A stretch of 64,000 nt of DNA from CAZOWW01 sp964583765 (GCA_964583765.1 CAZOWW010000012.1:9401-73400); one strand, 5' to 3'. Shown: positions 35,021 to 43,308, counted from the first letter of the stretch. Numbers and translations: made by a program. Notes: generated by a model from the letters alone, not told the origin.

Positions 35021-36262
35021 TCAGCCCTCAGCTCCCTGCTGCGCGCCCTGCGTCGGTGCGTCCGGCAAGCCCTGCACGGTGGCCGCGGAGGCAGCCCCGC
35101 CCGTGCTGCCCACGGCGGCCCCGCTCGTGCCCCCCGTGGACGCATTCCTGCGCTGAGTGGTCATGAGGTCGGCGAATCGGTCGAACAGGTAGGCCGCGTC
35201 GTGCGGACCGGCCGCGGCCTCGGGGTGGTACTGCACCGCGAAGGCCGGCACCTCCAGGCACCGCAGACCCTCCACGACACCGTCGTTGAGGTTCACGTGG
35301 CTCACCTCGGCCCCGCCGAACGGGGTCGGCGCCACCCGGTCCACGGGCGCGTCCACCGCGAAGCCGTGGTTGTGCGCGGTGACCTCGACCTTGCCCGTGG
35401 TGCGGTCCATGACCGGCTGGTTGATGCCCCGGTGCCCGTAGCGCAGCTTGTAGGTGCCGAAGCCGAGTGCTCGGCCCAGCAGCTGGCTGCCGAAGCAGAT
35501 CCCGAAGAACGGCAGTTCCCGGGCGAGCACCTGCCGCAGCAGTTCGACCGGCCGGTCGCTGGCCGCGGGGTCACCGGGACCGTTCGAGAAGAACACCCCG
35601 TCCGGGTGCACCGCGAGCAGGTCCTCGATCGTCGAGTCGGCGGGCAGCACATGCGTCTCGATGCCGCGGCGGGCCATCAGCGCCGGTGTCATGGCCTTGA
35701 TCCCCAGGTCCACCGCGGCCACCGTGAACCGCCGTTCGCCCTGGGCCGGCACCACGTACGGTTCGCCCGTGGACACCTGCCCGTACAGGTGTGCTCCGGA
35801 CATCGCGGGCGCCGCAAGGACCTCCTCGCGCAGCTCGGCCACCGGGCGCTGCACCGCCGGCCCCGAGAACACCCCCACCCGCATGGCCCCCCGCTCCCGC
35901 AGGTGCCGGGTCAGGGCGCGGGTGTCGATACCGCTGATGCCCACGACGTCCTGCTCGACCAGCTCGTCGACCAGCTCGCGCCGGGAGCGCCAGTTCGAGG
36001 CCCGCGGTGCGGGGTCCCGCACCACGTACCCGGCCACCCAGATCCGCCGCGACTCGCCGTCCTCGTCGTTGATGCCGGTGTTGCCGATGTGCGGGGCGGT
36101 CATGACGACCACCTGCCCGTGGTACGACGGGTCGGTCAACGTCTCCTGGTAGCCGGTCATGCCGGTGGCGAACACCGCCTCGCCCACCGTCGTGCCCCGT
36201 GCCCCGTAGGCCGCTCCGGTCCAGGACCGCCCGTCCTCCAGGACGAGCACCGCCTCGCTCAT
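35021..36262 (-). CDS. carA: Carbamoyl-phosphate synthase small (glutaminase) subunit
   Basis: Class I glutamine amidotransferase that supplies ammonia to CarB. The product is 413 residues: an N-terminal CPSase small-chain domain (ATGMTGYQETLTDPSY, GISGIDTRALTRHLR) and a C-terminal amidotransferase domain with nucleophile Cys in FFGICFGSQLLG and His/Glu in QYHPEA. A Gly/Ala/Thr-rich tail of about 40 residues follows the domain. The ATG overlaps the pyrC stop (ATGA). Confidence 0.96.
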   Translation of the reverse strand: MSEAVLVLEDGRSWTGAAYGARGTTVGEAVFATGMTGYQETLTDPSYHGQVVVMTAPHIGNTGINDEDGESRRIWVAGYVVRDPAPRASNWRSRRELVDELVEQDVVGISGIDTRALTRHLRERGAMRVGVFSGPAVQRPVAELREEVLAAPAMSGAHLYGQVSTGEPYVVPAQGERRFTVAAVDLGIKAMTPALMARRGIETHVLPADSTIEDLLAVHPDGVFFSNGPGDPAASDRPVELLRQVLARELPFFGICFGSQLLGRALGFGTYKLRYGHRGINQPVMDRTTGKVEVTAHNHGFAVDAPVDRVAPTPFGGAEVSHVNLNDGVVEGLRCLEVPAFAVQYHPEAAAGPHDAAYLFDRFADLMTTQRRNASTGGTSGAAVGSTGGAASAATVQGLPDAPTQGAQQGAEG

Positions 36263-37644
36263 GCCCGATCCCTTCCGTTGACGCGTGCTGCAGAGATGAG
36301 TTCCGGTCCGCCGGAGGCGTGCTCCGCCAGCGTGCCGTCGAGCACCGTCGCGGTGCCGGCGTAGAACGTGGCGACCACCCGTCCGGGCAGCCGCAGGCCC
36401 GCGAAGGGCGTGTTGCGTCCCAGCGTGGCCAGACGTGCGGGGTCCACCGTCCAGAAGGCCGCGGGGTCCACCAGGGTCAGGTGGGCCGGCTCGCCGACCG
36501 CGATCGGCCGGCCCTGCCCGGCCACGCGCCCGATCACGGCCGGGGCGACGGACATGCGCCGGGCGACCCCCGCCCAGTCGAGGAGCCCGGTGTCGACCAT
36601 GGTCGCCTGCACCACGGACAGCGCCGTCTCCAGACCGGTCACCCCGTCCGCGGCCGCGGCCCACTCGCAGTCCTTGTCCTCGATCGGGTGCGGGGCGTGG
36701 TCGGTGGCCACGGCGTCGATCGTCCCGTCCGCGAGGGCGTCCCGCAGGGCGGCGACGTCCTCGGCGGTGCGCAGCGGCGGGTTCATCTTGAAGACCGGGT
36801 CGTAGCTGCGCACCTCCTCGTGGGTGAGCATCAGGTGGTGCGGGGTGACCTCGGCGGTCACCGCGGTGCCGCGGGCCTTCGCCCACCGGATCAGTTCGAC
36901 CGAGCCGGCCGTGGACACGTGGCACACGTGCAGGCGGGAGCGCACGTGCCCGGCCAGCATGACGTCCCGGGCGATCACGGCCTCCTCGGCCACCGCGGGC
37001 CAGCCGTGCAGGCCGAGCACCGCGGAGACCGAGCCCTCGTGCATCTGCGCGCCCTCGGTGAGCCGCGGCTCCTGGGCGTGCTGGGCCAGGACGCCGTCGA
37101 ACGCCTTGACGTACTCCAGGGCCCGGCGCATCAGCATCGCGTCGGCCACGCAGCGCCCGTCGTCCGAGAAGACCCGCACGCCCGCCGCCGAGTCGGCCAT
37201 GGCCCCCAGCTCCGCCAGGCGCTCCCCCCGCAGCCCCACGGTGACCGCGCCGACCGGTCGCACGTCGCACCAGCCGGCCTGCCGGCCCAGCCGCCAGACC
37301 TGCTCGACCACCCCGGCCGTGTCGGCGACCGGCTCCGTGTTGGCCATCGCGTGCACCGCGGTGAAGCCGCCGCGAGCGGCCGCCCGCGTGCCGGTCTCCA
37401 CGGTCTCGGCGTCCTCACGGCCGGGCTCGCGCAGGTGGGTGTGCAGGTCGACCAGCCCGGGCAGGGCCACGAGCCCGTCCGCGTCCACGACCTGTGCCCC
37501 CGTGGCGTCGAGGCCGGGACCCGCCGCCGCGATCACGCCGTCGCGCAGGAGCAGGTCGGTGACGGCCCCGCCGAGCGGCCGCACCCCGCGGATCAGGTAC
37601 TCCCGGTCCGGACCGTGGCCGGCACACCACCCCGAGCCGCTCAC
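36259..37644 (-). CDS. pyrC: Dihydroorotase
   Basis: Cyclises carbamoyl aspartate to dihydroorotate. The product is a 461-residue class I amidohydrolase. Metal ligands are visible in PGLVDLHTHLREPG, HVCHVSTAGSVE and ATDHAPHP, with further active-site residues in TAEVTPHHLML. The GTG start overlaps the pyrB stop (GTGA). The N-terminal 12 residues before YLIRGVRPLGG are not conserved, so the true start may be slightly downstream. Confidence 0.95.
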   Translation of the reverse strand: MSGSGWCAGHGPDREYLIRGVRPLGGAVTDLLLRDGVIAAAGPGLDATGAQVVDADGLVALPGLVDLHTHLREPGREDAETVETGTRAAARGGFTAVHAMANTEPVADTAGVVEQVWRLGRQAGWCDVRPVGAVTVGLRGERLAELGAMADSAAGVRVFSDDGRCVADAMLMRRALEYVKAFDGVLAQHAQEPRLTEGAQMHEGSVSAVLGLHGWPAVAEEAVIARDVMLAGHVRSRLHVCHVSTAGSVELIRWAKARGTAVTAEVTPHHLMLTHEEVRSYDPVFKMNPPLRTAEDVAALRDALADGTIDAVATDHAPHPIEDKDCEWAAAADGVTGLETALSVVQATMVDTGLLDWAGVARRMSVAPAVIGRVAGQGRPIAVGEPAHLTLVDPAAFWTVDPARLATLGRNTPFAGLRLPGRVVATFYAGTATVLDGTLAEHASGGPELISAARVNGRDRA

Positions 37645-38651
37645 GCCAGGGCCCCTTCCTTGGTCGAGGGAACGATCAACGTGGGCGCGGCCAACCCGGA
37701 CAGGAGCAGGTACAGCACCGCCATCCGCACCGCCACGCCGTTGGACACCTGCTCGACGATGGTCGAGCGGGGACCGTCCGCCGCCTCCGCGGAGATCTCC
37801 AGGCCCCGGTTCATCGGCCCGGGGTGCATCACGATGGCCCTCTCCGGCAGGGTCTCCACCCGACGCTGGTCCAGCCCGTACCGCCGGGAGTACTCACGAG
37901 CGCTCGGGAAGTAGGCGGCGTGCATGCGCTCGCGCTGGACCCGCAGCATCATCACCGCGTCGAGCGGGCCGTGCTCGCCACCCAGTACCGCGTCCAGGTC
38001 GTAGGACGTGTGGCAGGGCCAGCTCTCCACCCCCACGGGCAGCAGGGTGGGCGGCGCGACCAGCACCACCTCGGCGCCCAGGGTGCGCAGCAGGAGCACA
38101 TTGGAGCGGGCGACCCGGCTGTGCAGGACGTCACCGACGACCGCCACCCTGCGCCCGCTCAGGTCGGCCCCGAGCGAGCCACGCCCGTCGGGGCCGCCCA
38201 CCAGGTGCCTGCGCAGCGTGAAGGCGTCGAGGAGCCCCTGGGTGGGGTGCTCGTGCGTGCCGTCGCCGGCGTTGACCACCGAGCCACGGATCCAGCCCGC
38301 GTTCGCCAGCCGGTGCGGGGCCCCCGAGGCGGGATGGCGCACCACGACGGCGTCGGCCCCCATCGCCTCCAGGGTCAGCGCGGTGTCCTTGAGGCTCTCC
38401 CCCTTGGAGACGCTCGACCCGCGCGCCGAGAAGTTGATCACGTCGGCGGACAGGCGCTTGGCGGCCGCCTCGAACGAGATCCGGGTGCGGGTGGAGTCCT
38501 CGTAGAAGAGCGTCACGACGGTGCGTCCCCGCAGGGTGGGGAGCTTCTTGATCTCGCGGCGCTGGGTGGCCGCCATCTGCTCGGCCGTGTCCAGCACCAG
38601 CACGGCGGTGTCGCGGTCCAGATCGGCGGCGGACAGCAGGTGCCGGATCAT
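37641..38651 (-). CDS. pyrB: Aspartate carbamoyltransferase catalytic subunit
   Basis: Condenses carbamoyl phosphate with aspartate. The product is 336 residues. The carbamoyl-phosphate site appears as YEDSTRTRISFE, and HEHPTQGLLDAFT is the second signature. The aspartate-binding region includes MMLRVQRERM and MHPGPMNRG. The ATG overlaps the pyrR stop. No pyrI is present, as expected in actinobacteria. Confidence 0.96.
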   Translation of the reverse strand: MIRHLLSAADLDRDTAVLVLDTAEQMAATQRREIKKLPTLRGRTVVTLFYEDSTRTRISFEAAAKRLSADVINFSARGSSVSKGESLKDTALTLEAMGADAVVVRHPASGAPHRLANAGWIRGSVVNAGDGTHEHPTQGLLDAFTLRRHLVGGPDGRGSLGADLSGRRVAVVGDVLHSRVARSNVLLLRTLGAEVVLVAPPTLLPVGVESWPCHTSYDLDAVLGGEHGPLDAVMMLRVQRERMHAAYFPSAREYSRRYGLDQRRVETLPERAIVMHPGPMNRGLEISAEAADGPRSTIVEQVSNGVAVRMAVLYLLLSGLAAPTLIVPSTKEGALA

Positions 38652-39358
38652 GCCTCGTTCTTCCCCTCGGTGGTCGTGCTCCCTGTGGTCGGGCTCCCCC
38701 CGGCCGCTGCCTCGCCGGTCGCCTGCGCCCCGACCGGAAGGAGCTGACCGCCCTCGATCTCCACGACGTCCACCCCGTCCACCTCGGTCAGCAGCACGCG
38801 GACCCGTTCCGCGGTGGAGGTCGGGAGGTTCTTGCCGACGTGGTCGGCGCGGATGGGCAGTTCCCGGTGGCCGCGGTCCACGAGCACCGCCAGCCGCACG
38901 GCGCGCGGGCGGCCCAGGTCCGACAGCGCATCGAGGGCGGCGCGGATCGTGCGCCCGGAGTAGAGCACGTCGTCCACCAGCACCACGACCCGATCGTCGA
39001 TGCCGCCGTCGGGAACCTCGGTCGGGTTGATGCCCCGTACCGGCTGACGCATCAGGTCGTCCCGGTGCATCGTCACGTCCAGGGCGCCGACGGGCACCTG
39101 CGCGCCCTCGATCTCGGTCAGCCGCCTGCCCAGCCTGCGGGCCAGGTGCACTCCCCGCGTCGGGATGCCCAGCAGCACGACGTCGTCGCAGCCCTTGTTG
39201 TGTTCCAGGATCTCGTGCGCGATCCGGGTCAACGCCCTGCGGATCTCGCTGGCCTCCAGTACCTGCCGGACACCGGGCCTGCTGTGCGCATGCGCGCGCG
39301 ACTCCACCACCTCGGAGATCTCCTTCCCCGCCTCACGGGACGGGTCGTTAAAGGACAC
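38648..39358 (-). CDS. pyrR: Bifunctional pyrimidine operon regulator / uracil phosphoribosyltransferase
   Basis: RNA-binding repressor of the pyr operon with residual UPRTase activity. The product is 236 residues. The PRPP-binding loop VVLVDDVLYSGRTIRAALDAL and the LLGIPTRGVHLARRL motif are clear. The C-terminus has an extra Thr/Gly/Ser-rich tail of about 30 residues. The GTG at 39358 has no good ribosome-binding site; GTG at 39310 follows AAGGAG and may be the real start. A GC-rich hairpin sits in the presumed leader and could be the PyrR target. It is divergent from bldD. Confidence 0.92.
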   Translation of the reverse strand: MSFNDPSREAGKEISEVVESRAHAHSRPGVRQVLEASEIRRALTRIAHEILEHNKGCDDVVLLGIPTRGVHLARRLGRRLTEIEGAQVPVGALDVTMHRDDLMRQPVRGINPTEVPDGGIDDRVVVLVDDVLYSGRTIRAALDALSDLGRPRAVRLAVLVDRGHRELPIRADHVGKNLPTSTAERVRVLLTEVDGVDVVEIEGGQLLPVGAQATGEAAAGGSPTTGSTTTEGKNEA

Positions 39359-39368
39359 TCTGGCCGGA

Positions 39369-39386
39369 GTCCGCCCGGAGGCGGAC
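39369..39386 (-). promoter_or_regulatory. Hairpin in the pyrR leader
   Basis: GTCCGCC (39369-39375) and GGCGGAC (39380-39386) form a perfect 7-bp stem with a 4-nt loop, 10 bp upstream of the annotated pyrR GTG. In actinobacteria PyrR is known to act on leader RNA; this hairpin is a candidate site but has no proven PyrR consensus. Confidence 0.45.
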
Positions 39387-39414
39387 CGCCTGGTACCGCT
39401 ACGATATCAGCCGG

Positions 39415-39427
39415 TGACCGGGGGTGA
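39415..39427. promoter_or_regulatory. Candidate BldD box 1 in the bldD-pyrR promoter region
   Basis: TGACCGGGGGTGA matches the outer bases of the BldD operator consensus TNACNCWGNGTNA (T.AC.....GT.A), with two central mismatches. It lies about 95 bp upstream of bldD and about 57 bp upstream of pyrR. Confidence 0.45.
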
Positions 39428-39500
39428 GACCGGGGCCTCTGCGATGCTCCGTACGGCGGCTCTCCGCAAGGTTTTTCGCGTTCCCGCTTGACGAACTAGG

Positions 39501-39513
39501 TAACTCTCCGTGA
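39501..39513. promoter_or_regulatory. Candidate BldD box 2 overlapping the bldD start
   Basis: TAACTCTCCGTGA matches nine of the ten specified bases of TNACNCWGNGTNA. It overlaps the first possible start codon (GTG 39510), fitting autorepression and favouring one of the downstream ATGs as the actual start. Confidence 0.55.
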
Positions 39514-40022
39514 CCATGCCGGTCATGGCCTCCGATTATGCCCGGGCGCTCGGCGCCCGACTGCGTGCGATCCGCACCCAGCAGGGCCTGTCCTTGCACG
39601 GGGTGGAGGAGAAGTCCGAAGGCCGCTGGAAAGCGGTCGTGGTCGGCTCCTACGAACGTGGTGACCGCGCAGTGACCGTCCAGCGGCTTGCCGAGCTCGC
39701 CGATTTCTACGGCGTGCCGGTACAGGCTCTCCTGCCTGACGCCGCCCCAACGGGCAGCAGCGAACCCCCACCGAAGCTGGTGCTCGACCTGGAACGACTG
39801 CAATCCGTTCCGGCCGAGAAAGCGGGGCCGCTGGCCCGATACGCCGCGACCATCCAGGGTCAGCGCGGCGATTACAACGGCAAGGTGCTCTCCATCCGCA
39901 CCGATGATCTACGGACCCTGGCCGTGATTTACGATGTCCCACCCGCCGTCCTTGCGGAACAGCTGATCGCGTGGGGAGTCCTGAACGCGGACGCCCGACG
40001 CGCTGTCGCCGCCGAGGACTGA
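39510..40022 (+). CDS. bldD: Developmental transcriptional regulator BldD
   Basis: XRE-type DNA-binding protein that, with cyclic di-GMP, represses development genes in streptomycetes. The product is 170 residues from GTG 39510; ATG at 39525 (MASDYARALGARLRAIR) matches homologues best. The helix-turn-helix domain spans about residues 10-75 (EEKSEGRWKAVVVGSYERGD). The C-terminal domain carries the c-di-GMP signature as RGD, eight residues, then RTDD (QRGDYNGKVLSIRTDD). It is divergent from pyrR, with two BldD-like boxes in the shared region and a strong terminator hairpin after the stop. Confidence 0.95.
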   Translation: MTMPVMASDYARALGARLRAIRTQQGLSLHGVEEKSEGRWKAVVVGSYERGDRAVTVQRLAELADFYGVPVQALLPDAAPTGSSEPPPKLVLDLERLQSVPAEKAGPLARYAATIQGQRGDYNGKVLSIRTDDLRTLAVIYDVPPAVLAEQLIAWGVLNADARRAVAAED

Positions 40023-40033
40023 CCTCCGTGCCG

Positions 40034-40070
40034 CGTGTGGTTGCGCTCTACCTCGGGGCGCAACCACACG
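40034..40070 (+). terminator. Strong hairpin after bldD
   Basis: CGTGTGGTTGCGC (40034-40046) pairs perfectly with GCGCAACCACACG (40058-40070): a 13-bp stem with an 11-nt loop, 12 bp after the bldD stop. No U-tract follows. Confidence 0.8.
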
Positions 40071-40124
40071 CGTCCGGAACACCGTTCGACCCCGTTCCGG
40101 CAGCCAATTTGCACACTTCGCCCC

Positions 40125-40140
40125 TGTGATTCTCATCACG
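40125..40140. promoter_or_regulatory. CRP-like palindrome
   Basis: TGTGATTCTCATCACG reads TGTGA-N6-TCACG, one base from the TGTGA-N6-TCACA consensus of CRP-family regulators. No gene start lies near it, so a regulatory role is unproven. Confidence 0.35.
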
Positions 40141-40304
40141 GCCCGACGTGCTACGGATCAGGTCCGCCGTCCCGATCCCGCCCGCGGGAGGGCGTCCACT
40201 CCGCCCTGCGGTGAGTCCTCCCCGCCGTGAGTCCGCACACCGTCGGTCCGGCCTGGTCCTGAGCAGGACCGAGGCCACAAGTCCTCACGACGGTGCGGGG
40301 CCGC

Positions 40305-40359
40305 TCGGACGACCGCCGGATCCACCCGCGAGCCGGCCGCGAAACCCGTTGACGAAGGC
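40305..40359 (-). repeat. Degenerate copy of the nusB 3' end
   Basis: On the minus strand this reads GCCTTCGTCAACGGG then GGCTCGCG and GGTCGTC, closely matching the last 18 or so codons of nusB (40522-40579). The residues AFVNG-RLA are preserved, then the copy loses the stop and decays. It looks like a partial duplication about 220 bp downstream of the gene end. Confidence 0.7.
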
Positions 40360-40522
40360 CACCCAGGGCGGGCCACAGCTGCTGCCGACGGCACAGCCTT
40401 TACTGCCGACGGCACAGCGCCGTCCGCCACGCCGCAGGGTCACTCACGGCAGCCCAGGGCCGCTCGGGACAGCCCGAGGCCGCTCCCCCGCCGCAGGGCC
40501 GTTCACGACCGCCCAGGATCAC

Positions 40523-40930
40523 TCAGACGACCGACGGGCGCACCTGCGCGAGCCGGGCGAGGAGCCCGTTGACGAAGGCGGGCGAGTCATCGGTGGACAA
40601 CGAGCTCGCGAGCTCCACGGCCTCGTCGATCACGACCGCGTCCGGCACCGCGTCGTTGCAGAGCAACTCCCAGGTCGCCAGGCGCAGCAGAGCCCGGTCG
40701 ACGGCGGGCATGCGCTCCACCGACCAGCCCTGGGCGTAGGTGGACAGGATCTCGTCGATGCGTTCGCGGGCCGCGGCGACCCCGTGCACGATCGTCACGG
40801 CGTACTCGGGCACGGGCGGGCTCGCCGCGGCGATCCGGTCACCGAGGACGGCGACCGGATCCAGGCCCCTCTGATCGGCCTCGAAGAGCACATCGAGGGC
40901 ACGCTTGCGCGCCTTGCTGCGGGCGCCCAC
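40523..40930 (-). CDS. nusB: Transcription antitermination factor NusB
   Basis: Binds rRNA boxA with S10 during antitermination. It is a 135-residue all-helical protein: RSKARKRALDVLFEADQRG at the N-terminus (RNA-binding Arg/Lys), ERMPAVDRALLRLATWELL, VVIDEAVELA and the C-terminal SPAFVNGLLARLA. It starts at GTG and lies 20 bp downstream of efp, the usual actinobacterial order. Its 3' end is partly duplicated downstream. Confidence 0.95.
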   Translation of the reverse strand: MGARSKARKRALDVLFEADQRGLDPVAVLGDRIAAASPPVPEYAVTIVHGVAAARERIDEILSTYAQGWSVERMPAVDRALLRLATWELLCNDAVPDAVVIDEAVELASSLSTDDSPAFVNGLLARLAQVRPSVV

Positions 40931-40950
40931 GGGATCGGCCTCTTCTCGGG

Positions 40951-41514
40951 TCAGTCGTTGACGCGGCTGAGGTAGTCCCCGCTGCGAGTGTCGACCTTGA
41001 CCTTCGTCCCGGTCTCCAGGAACAACGGCACCTGGATGTCGTACCCGGTCTCGAGGGTCGCGGGCTTGGTGCCCCCGGTGGAACGGTCGCCCTGCAGACC
41101 GGGCTCGGTGTACGTGATCTCGAGCACGACGGCCGCGGGGAGCTCGACGTACAGCGGCGTGCCGTCGTGGATGGCCACGATGACGTCCTGGCCCTCGAGC
41201 AGGAAATGCGCGGAGTCCCCGACGGTCTGCTCGGAGATGGAGATCTGGTCGTAGGTCTCGCTGTCGAGGAAGACGAAGTCGTCCCCGTCGCGGTACGAGT
41301 ACTGGGCGTCCCGCTTGTCGACGGTCGCGGTCTCGACCTTGGTGCCGGCGTTGAAGGTCTTGTCGACGACCTTTCCGGACAGGACGTTCTTGAGCTTCGT
41401 GCGCACGAACGCGCCGCCCTTGCCGGGCTTCACATGCTGGAACTCGACCACGCTCCAGAGCTGGCCGTCCAGGTTGAGCACGAGTCCGTTTTTCAGGTCG
41501 TTCGTCGTCGCCAC
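40951..41514 (-). CDS. efp: Elongation factor P
   Basis: Relieves ribosome stalling at polyproline stretches. The product is 187 residues with three beta-barrel domains. The tip loop is KPGKGGAF, with an unbranched Lys at the position that is modified in some bacteria; it is followed by VRTKLKNV. The C-terminal signature is the VKVDTRSGDYLSRV region. The GTG start is at 41514. It lies in an aroQ-efp-nusB series. Confidence 0.96.
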   Translation of the reverse strand: MATTNDLKNGLVLNLDGQLWSVVEFQHVKPGKGGAFVRTKLKNVLSGKVVDKTFNAGTKVETATVDKRDAQYSYRDGDDFVFLDSETYDQISISEQTVGDSAHFLLEGQDVIVAIHDGTPLYVELPAAVVLEITYTEPGLQGDRSTGGTKPATLETGYDIQVPLFLETGTKVKVDTRSGDYLSRVND

Positions 41515-41580
41515 GGTGTGGTCTTCCTCGCTGGCATCGTCAGGCGCACCCGGGCGCCGGGACAGGGGACGGATCGTTGC

Positions 41581-42039
41581 TCATCGTATCGGCACACGGG
41601 GGCAACGCTCGGCCACGGCCTCCAGGGCCAGCCGGTACCCGGCGATCCCGAACCCGGCGACCGTGCCCGTGGACACTCCGGCCACCACGCTCGTGTGCCG
41701 GAACGTCTCCCGCGTCGCGGGGTTCGACAGATGCACCTCGACCAGGGTCAGCCCCGCCCCGGTCACCTGGGCACAGGCGTCGCGCACCGCGTACGAGTAG
41801 TGCGTGAAGGCGGCGGGGTTCAGCACCACCTGCGCACGGGAGTCCACCGCCTCGTGCAGCCAGTGCACGAGCTCCGCCTCGTCGTCGGTCTGGCGTACCT
41901 CGACGCCCAGGCCCAGGGCCGTGCCCCAGTCACGACAGGCCGTCCCCAGATCAGCCAGGGTCTCGTGACCGTAGACCTCGGGTTCACGGGTACCCAACCG
42001 GGACAGGTTGGGGCCGTTCAGCACCAGCACGCGCGTCAT
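41581..42039 (-). CDS. aroQ: 3-dehydroquinate dehydratase, type II
   Basis: Third step of the shikimate pathway. It is a 152-residue dodecamer-forming family member. Active-site motifs: VLNGPNLSRLGTREPEVYG (with catalytic Tyr), NPAAFTHYSYAVRDA, EVHLSNPATRE. The ATG is at 42039. The other aro genes of the window (aroB, aroK, aroC, aroE) lie further right, separated by three unrelated genes and the pilus cluster. Confidence 0.96.
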   Translation of the reverse strand: MTRVLVLNGPNLSRLGTREPEVYGHETLADLGTACRDWGTALGLGVEVRQTDDEAELVHWLHEAVDSRAQVVLNPAAFTHYSYAVRDACAQVTGAGLTLVEVHLSNPATRETFRHTSVVAGVSTGTVAGFGIAGYRLALEAVAERCPRVPIR

Positions 42040-42318
42040 GTCCTGGCAGCGTAGTCGGACGGACGAGGCGGCCGCCGCGGCCGCCCGTCACCCAGCGCCC
42101 GGCGGATCCCGTCCCCGGCGAGATCGCGGCCCGGGCCCGTCCGGTGGCGCCGTGGGGAGCCCGCGACGCGCCGGACGGACGTGCTCACGACAGGGCTGCG
42201 ACCGATCAAGCGCCTAGTGTCGTGAGCGTCCACGTGCCGCAGTTGCGCTTCCATACCGCCTCGGCACGCATGACGGGGGCCGACCGCACGGCTGCACCGC
42301 CACCTCCAGGAGGGTTGG

Positions 42319-43191
42319 ATGAGCGACGAGGGCATGCCCCTGCCATGGACCGAACGCGAGGTCGACTTCCCGAGCCTGGACGGCCTGAGACTGCGGGGAA
42401 CCCTGGCGTCCCCCGCGGCACCGACCGGCCCGGCTCCGGTGATCCTCGTGCACGGCGGCGGGGTCACCCGGGACGAGGGCGGGTTCTTCACCGCGCTCGC
42501 CCGGCAGCTCGCCGCCGCCGGCCTGCCCTGCCTCCGCTTCGACCTGCGAGGCCACGGGGCCAGCCAGGGCCGTCAGGAGGACCTGACCCTCGCCTCGGTG
42601 CTCAACGACATCCGCGGGGCCGTCGACGCCCTGCACGGCCTCCCAGAGGCCCCGCACAGCCTCCCTGTGGCCCCGCAGGGCGCGGTCAACCTGCTCGGCA
42701 CCAGCTTCGCCGGCGGGATCGCCGCCTACTTCGCCGCGGTGCACCCGGCGTCGGTACGCCGTCTGGTGTTGTGCAACCCGCTGCTGGAGTACAAGAAGCG
42801 CTTCATCGACGACAAGCCGTACTGGCACGAGGAGCACCTGGACGCCGAGGCCGCCGCCGAGCTGAACCGCCGGGGCTTCCTCGCCCACTCCCCCAGCTTT
42901 CGGCTCGGGCGGGCACTGCTCAACGAGATCTTCTACCTCCGGCCCGAGGAGGTCCTCGGCCGGGTGCAGGCGCCGACCCTGTTCCTGCACGGCACCGCGG
43001 ACACCTTCGTCAGTGTCGAGAGTTCCCGGCACCATGTCGGTGTCGTCGCCGGGCCCGCCCGCCTGATCGAGATCGAGGGGGCCCAGCACGGGTTCGCCGT
43101 GCCCGAGGACCCGGCGTACCGGGACCCGCAGACCCAGCTCTGGCACGCCCAGGTGATCGGCGAGATCGTGGCCTGGTTCGCTGCCGGCTGA
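42319..43191 (+). CDS. Alpha/beta hydrolase
   Basis: A 290-residue cytosolic serine hydrolase. The oxyanion region is LVHGGG, the nucleophile elbow GTSFAGG holds the catalytic Ser, an acid candidate is in HGTADTFV, and the catalytic His is in GAQHGFAVPED. The ATG follows a strong AGGAGGG ribosome-binding site. The substrate is unknown; the fold is similar to dienelactone-hydrolase-like or acylpeptide-type esterases. It is a single plus-strand gene convergent with the HTH regulator. Confidence 0.85.
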   Translation: MSDEGMPLPWTEREVDFPSLDGLRLRGTLASPAAPTGPAPVILVHGGGVTRDEGGFFTALARQLAAAGLPCLRFDLRGHGASQGRQEDLTLASVLNDIRGAVDALHGLPEAPHSLPVAPQGAVNLLGTSFAGGIAAYFAAVHPASVRRLVLCNPLLEYKKRFIDDKPYWHEEHLDAEAAAELNRRGFLAHSPSFRLGRALLNEIFYLRPEEVLGRVQAPTLFLHGTADTFVSVESSRHHVGVVAGPARLIEIEGAQHGFAVPEDPAYRDPQTQLWHAQVIGEIVAWFAAG

Positions 43192-43234
43192 CCGGGCGTC
43201 CGCCCGGCTCCATGTCCCCAGCACGACCCCGCCC

Positions 43235-43257
43235 GCCGGGGCTCCGTCGGCCCCGGC
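43235..43257. terminator. Bidirectional hairpin between the hydrolase and HTH genes
   Basis: GCCGGGGC (43235-43242) and GCCCCGGC (43250-43257) form a perfect 8-bp stem with a 7-nt loop between two convergent genes. Confidence 0.6.
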
Positions 43258-43308
43258 TGGCGGTGAAGGTCCGTCGACCGCCCGGCGTCGGTCGGCAACT
43301 CGCGTCGG

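Larger units (their letters stand above)
40023..40522. other. 500-bp region between convergent bldD and nusB
   Basis: Contains the bldD terminator hairpin (40034-40070), a CRP-like palindrome (40125-40140), a degenerate copy of the nusB 3' end (40305-40359) and short direct repeats (CTGCCGACGGCACAGC near 40381 and 40402). No gene with a start and ribosome-binding site is supported on either strand. Confidence 0.7.

Noticed and set aside
31339..35166. A 1275-codon open frame on the plus strand, opposite carB
   Set aside because: It is fully antisense to carB, whose protein has all CPSase motifs. The antisense product has His/Arg/Gly-rich low complexity without domains. Long antisense frames are common in DNA this GC-rich.
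40148..40975. Plus-strand open frame across the bldD-nusB gap
   Set aside because: It overlaps nusB in antisense, has a Pro/Arg-rich composition and no ribosome-binding site at its start.
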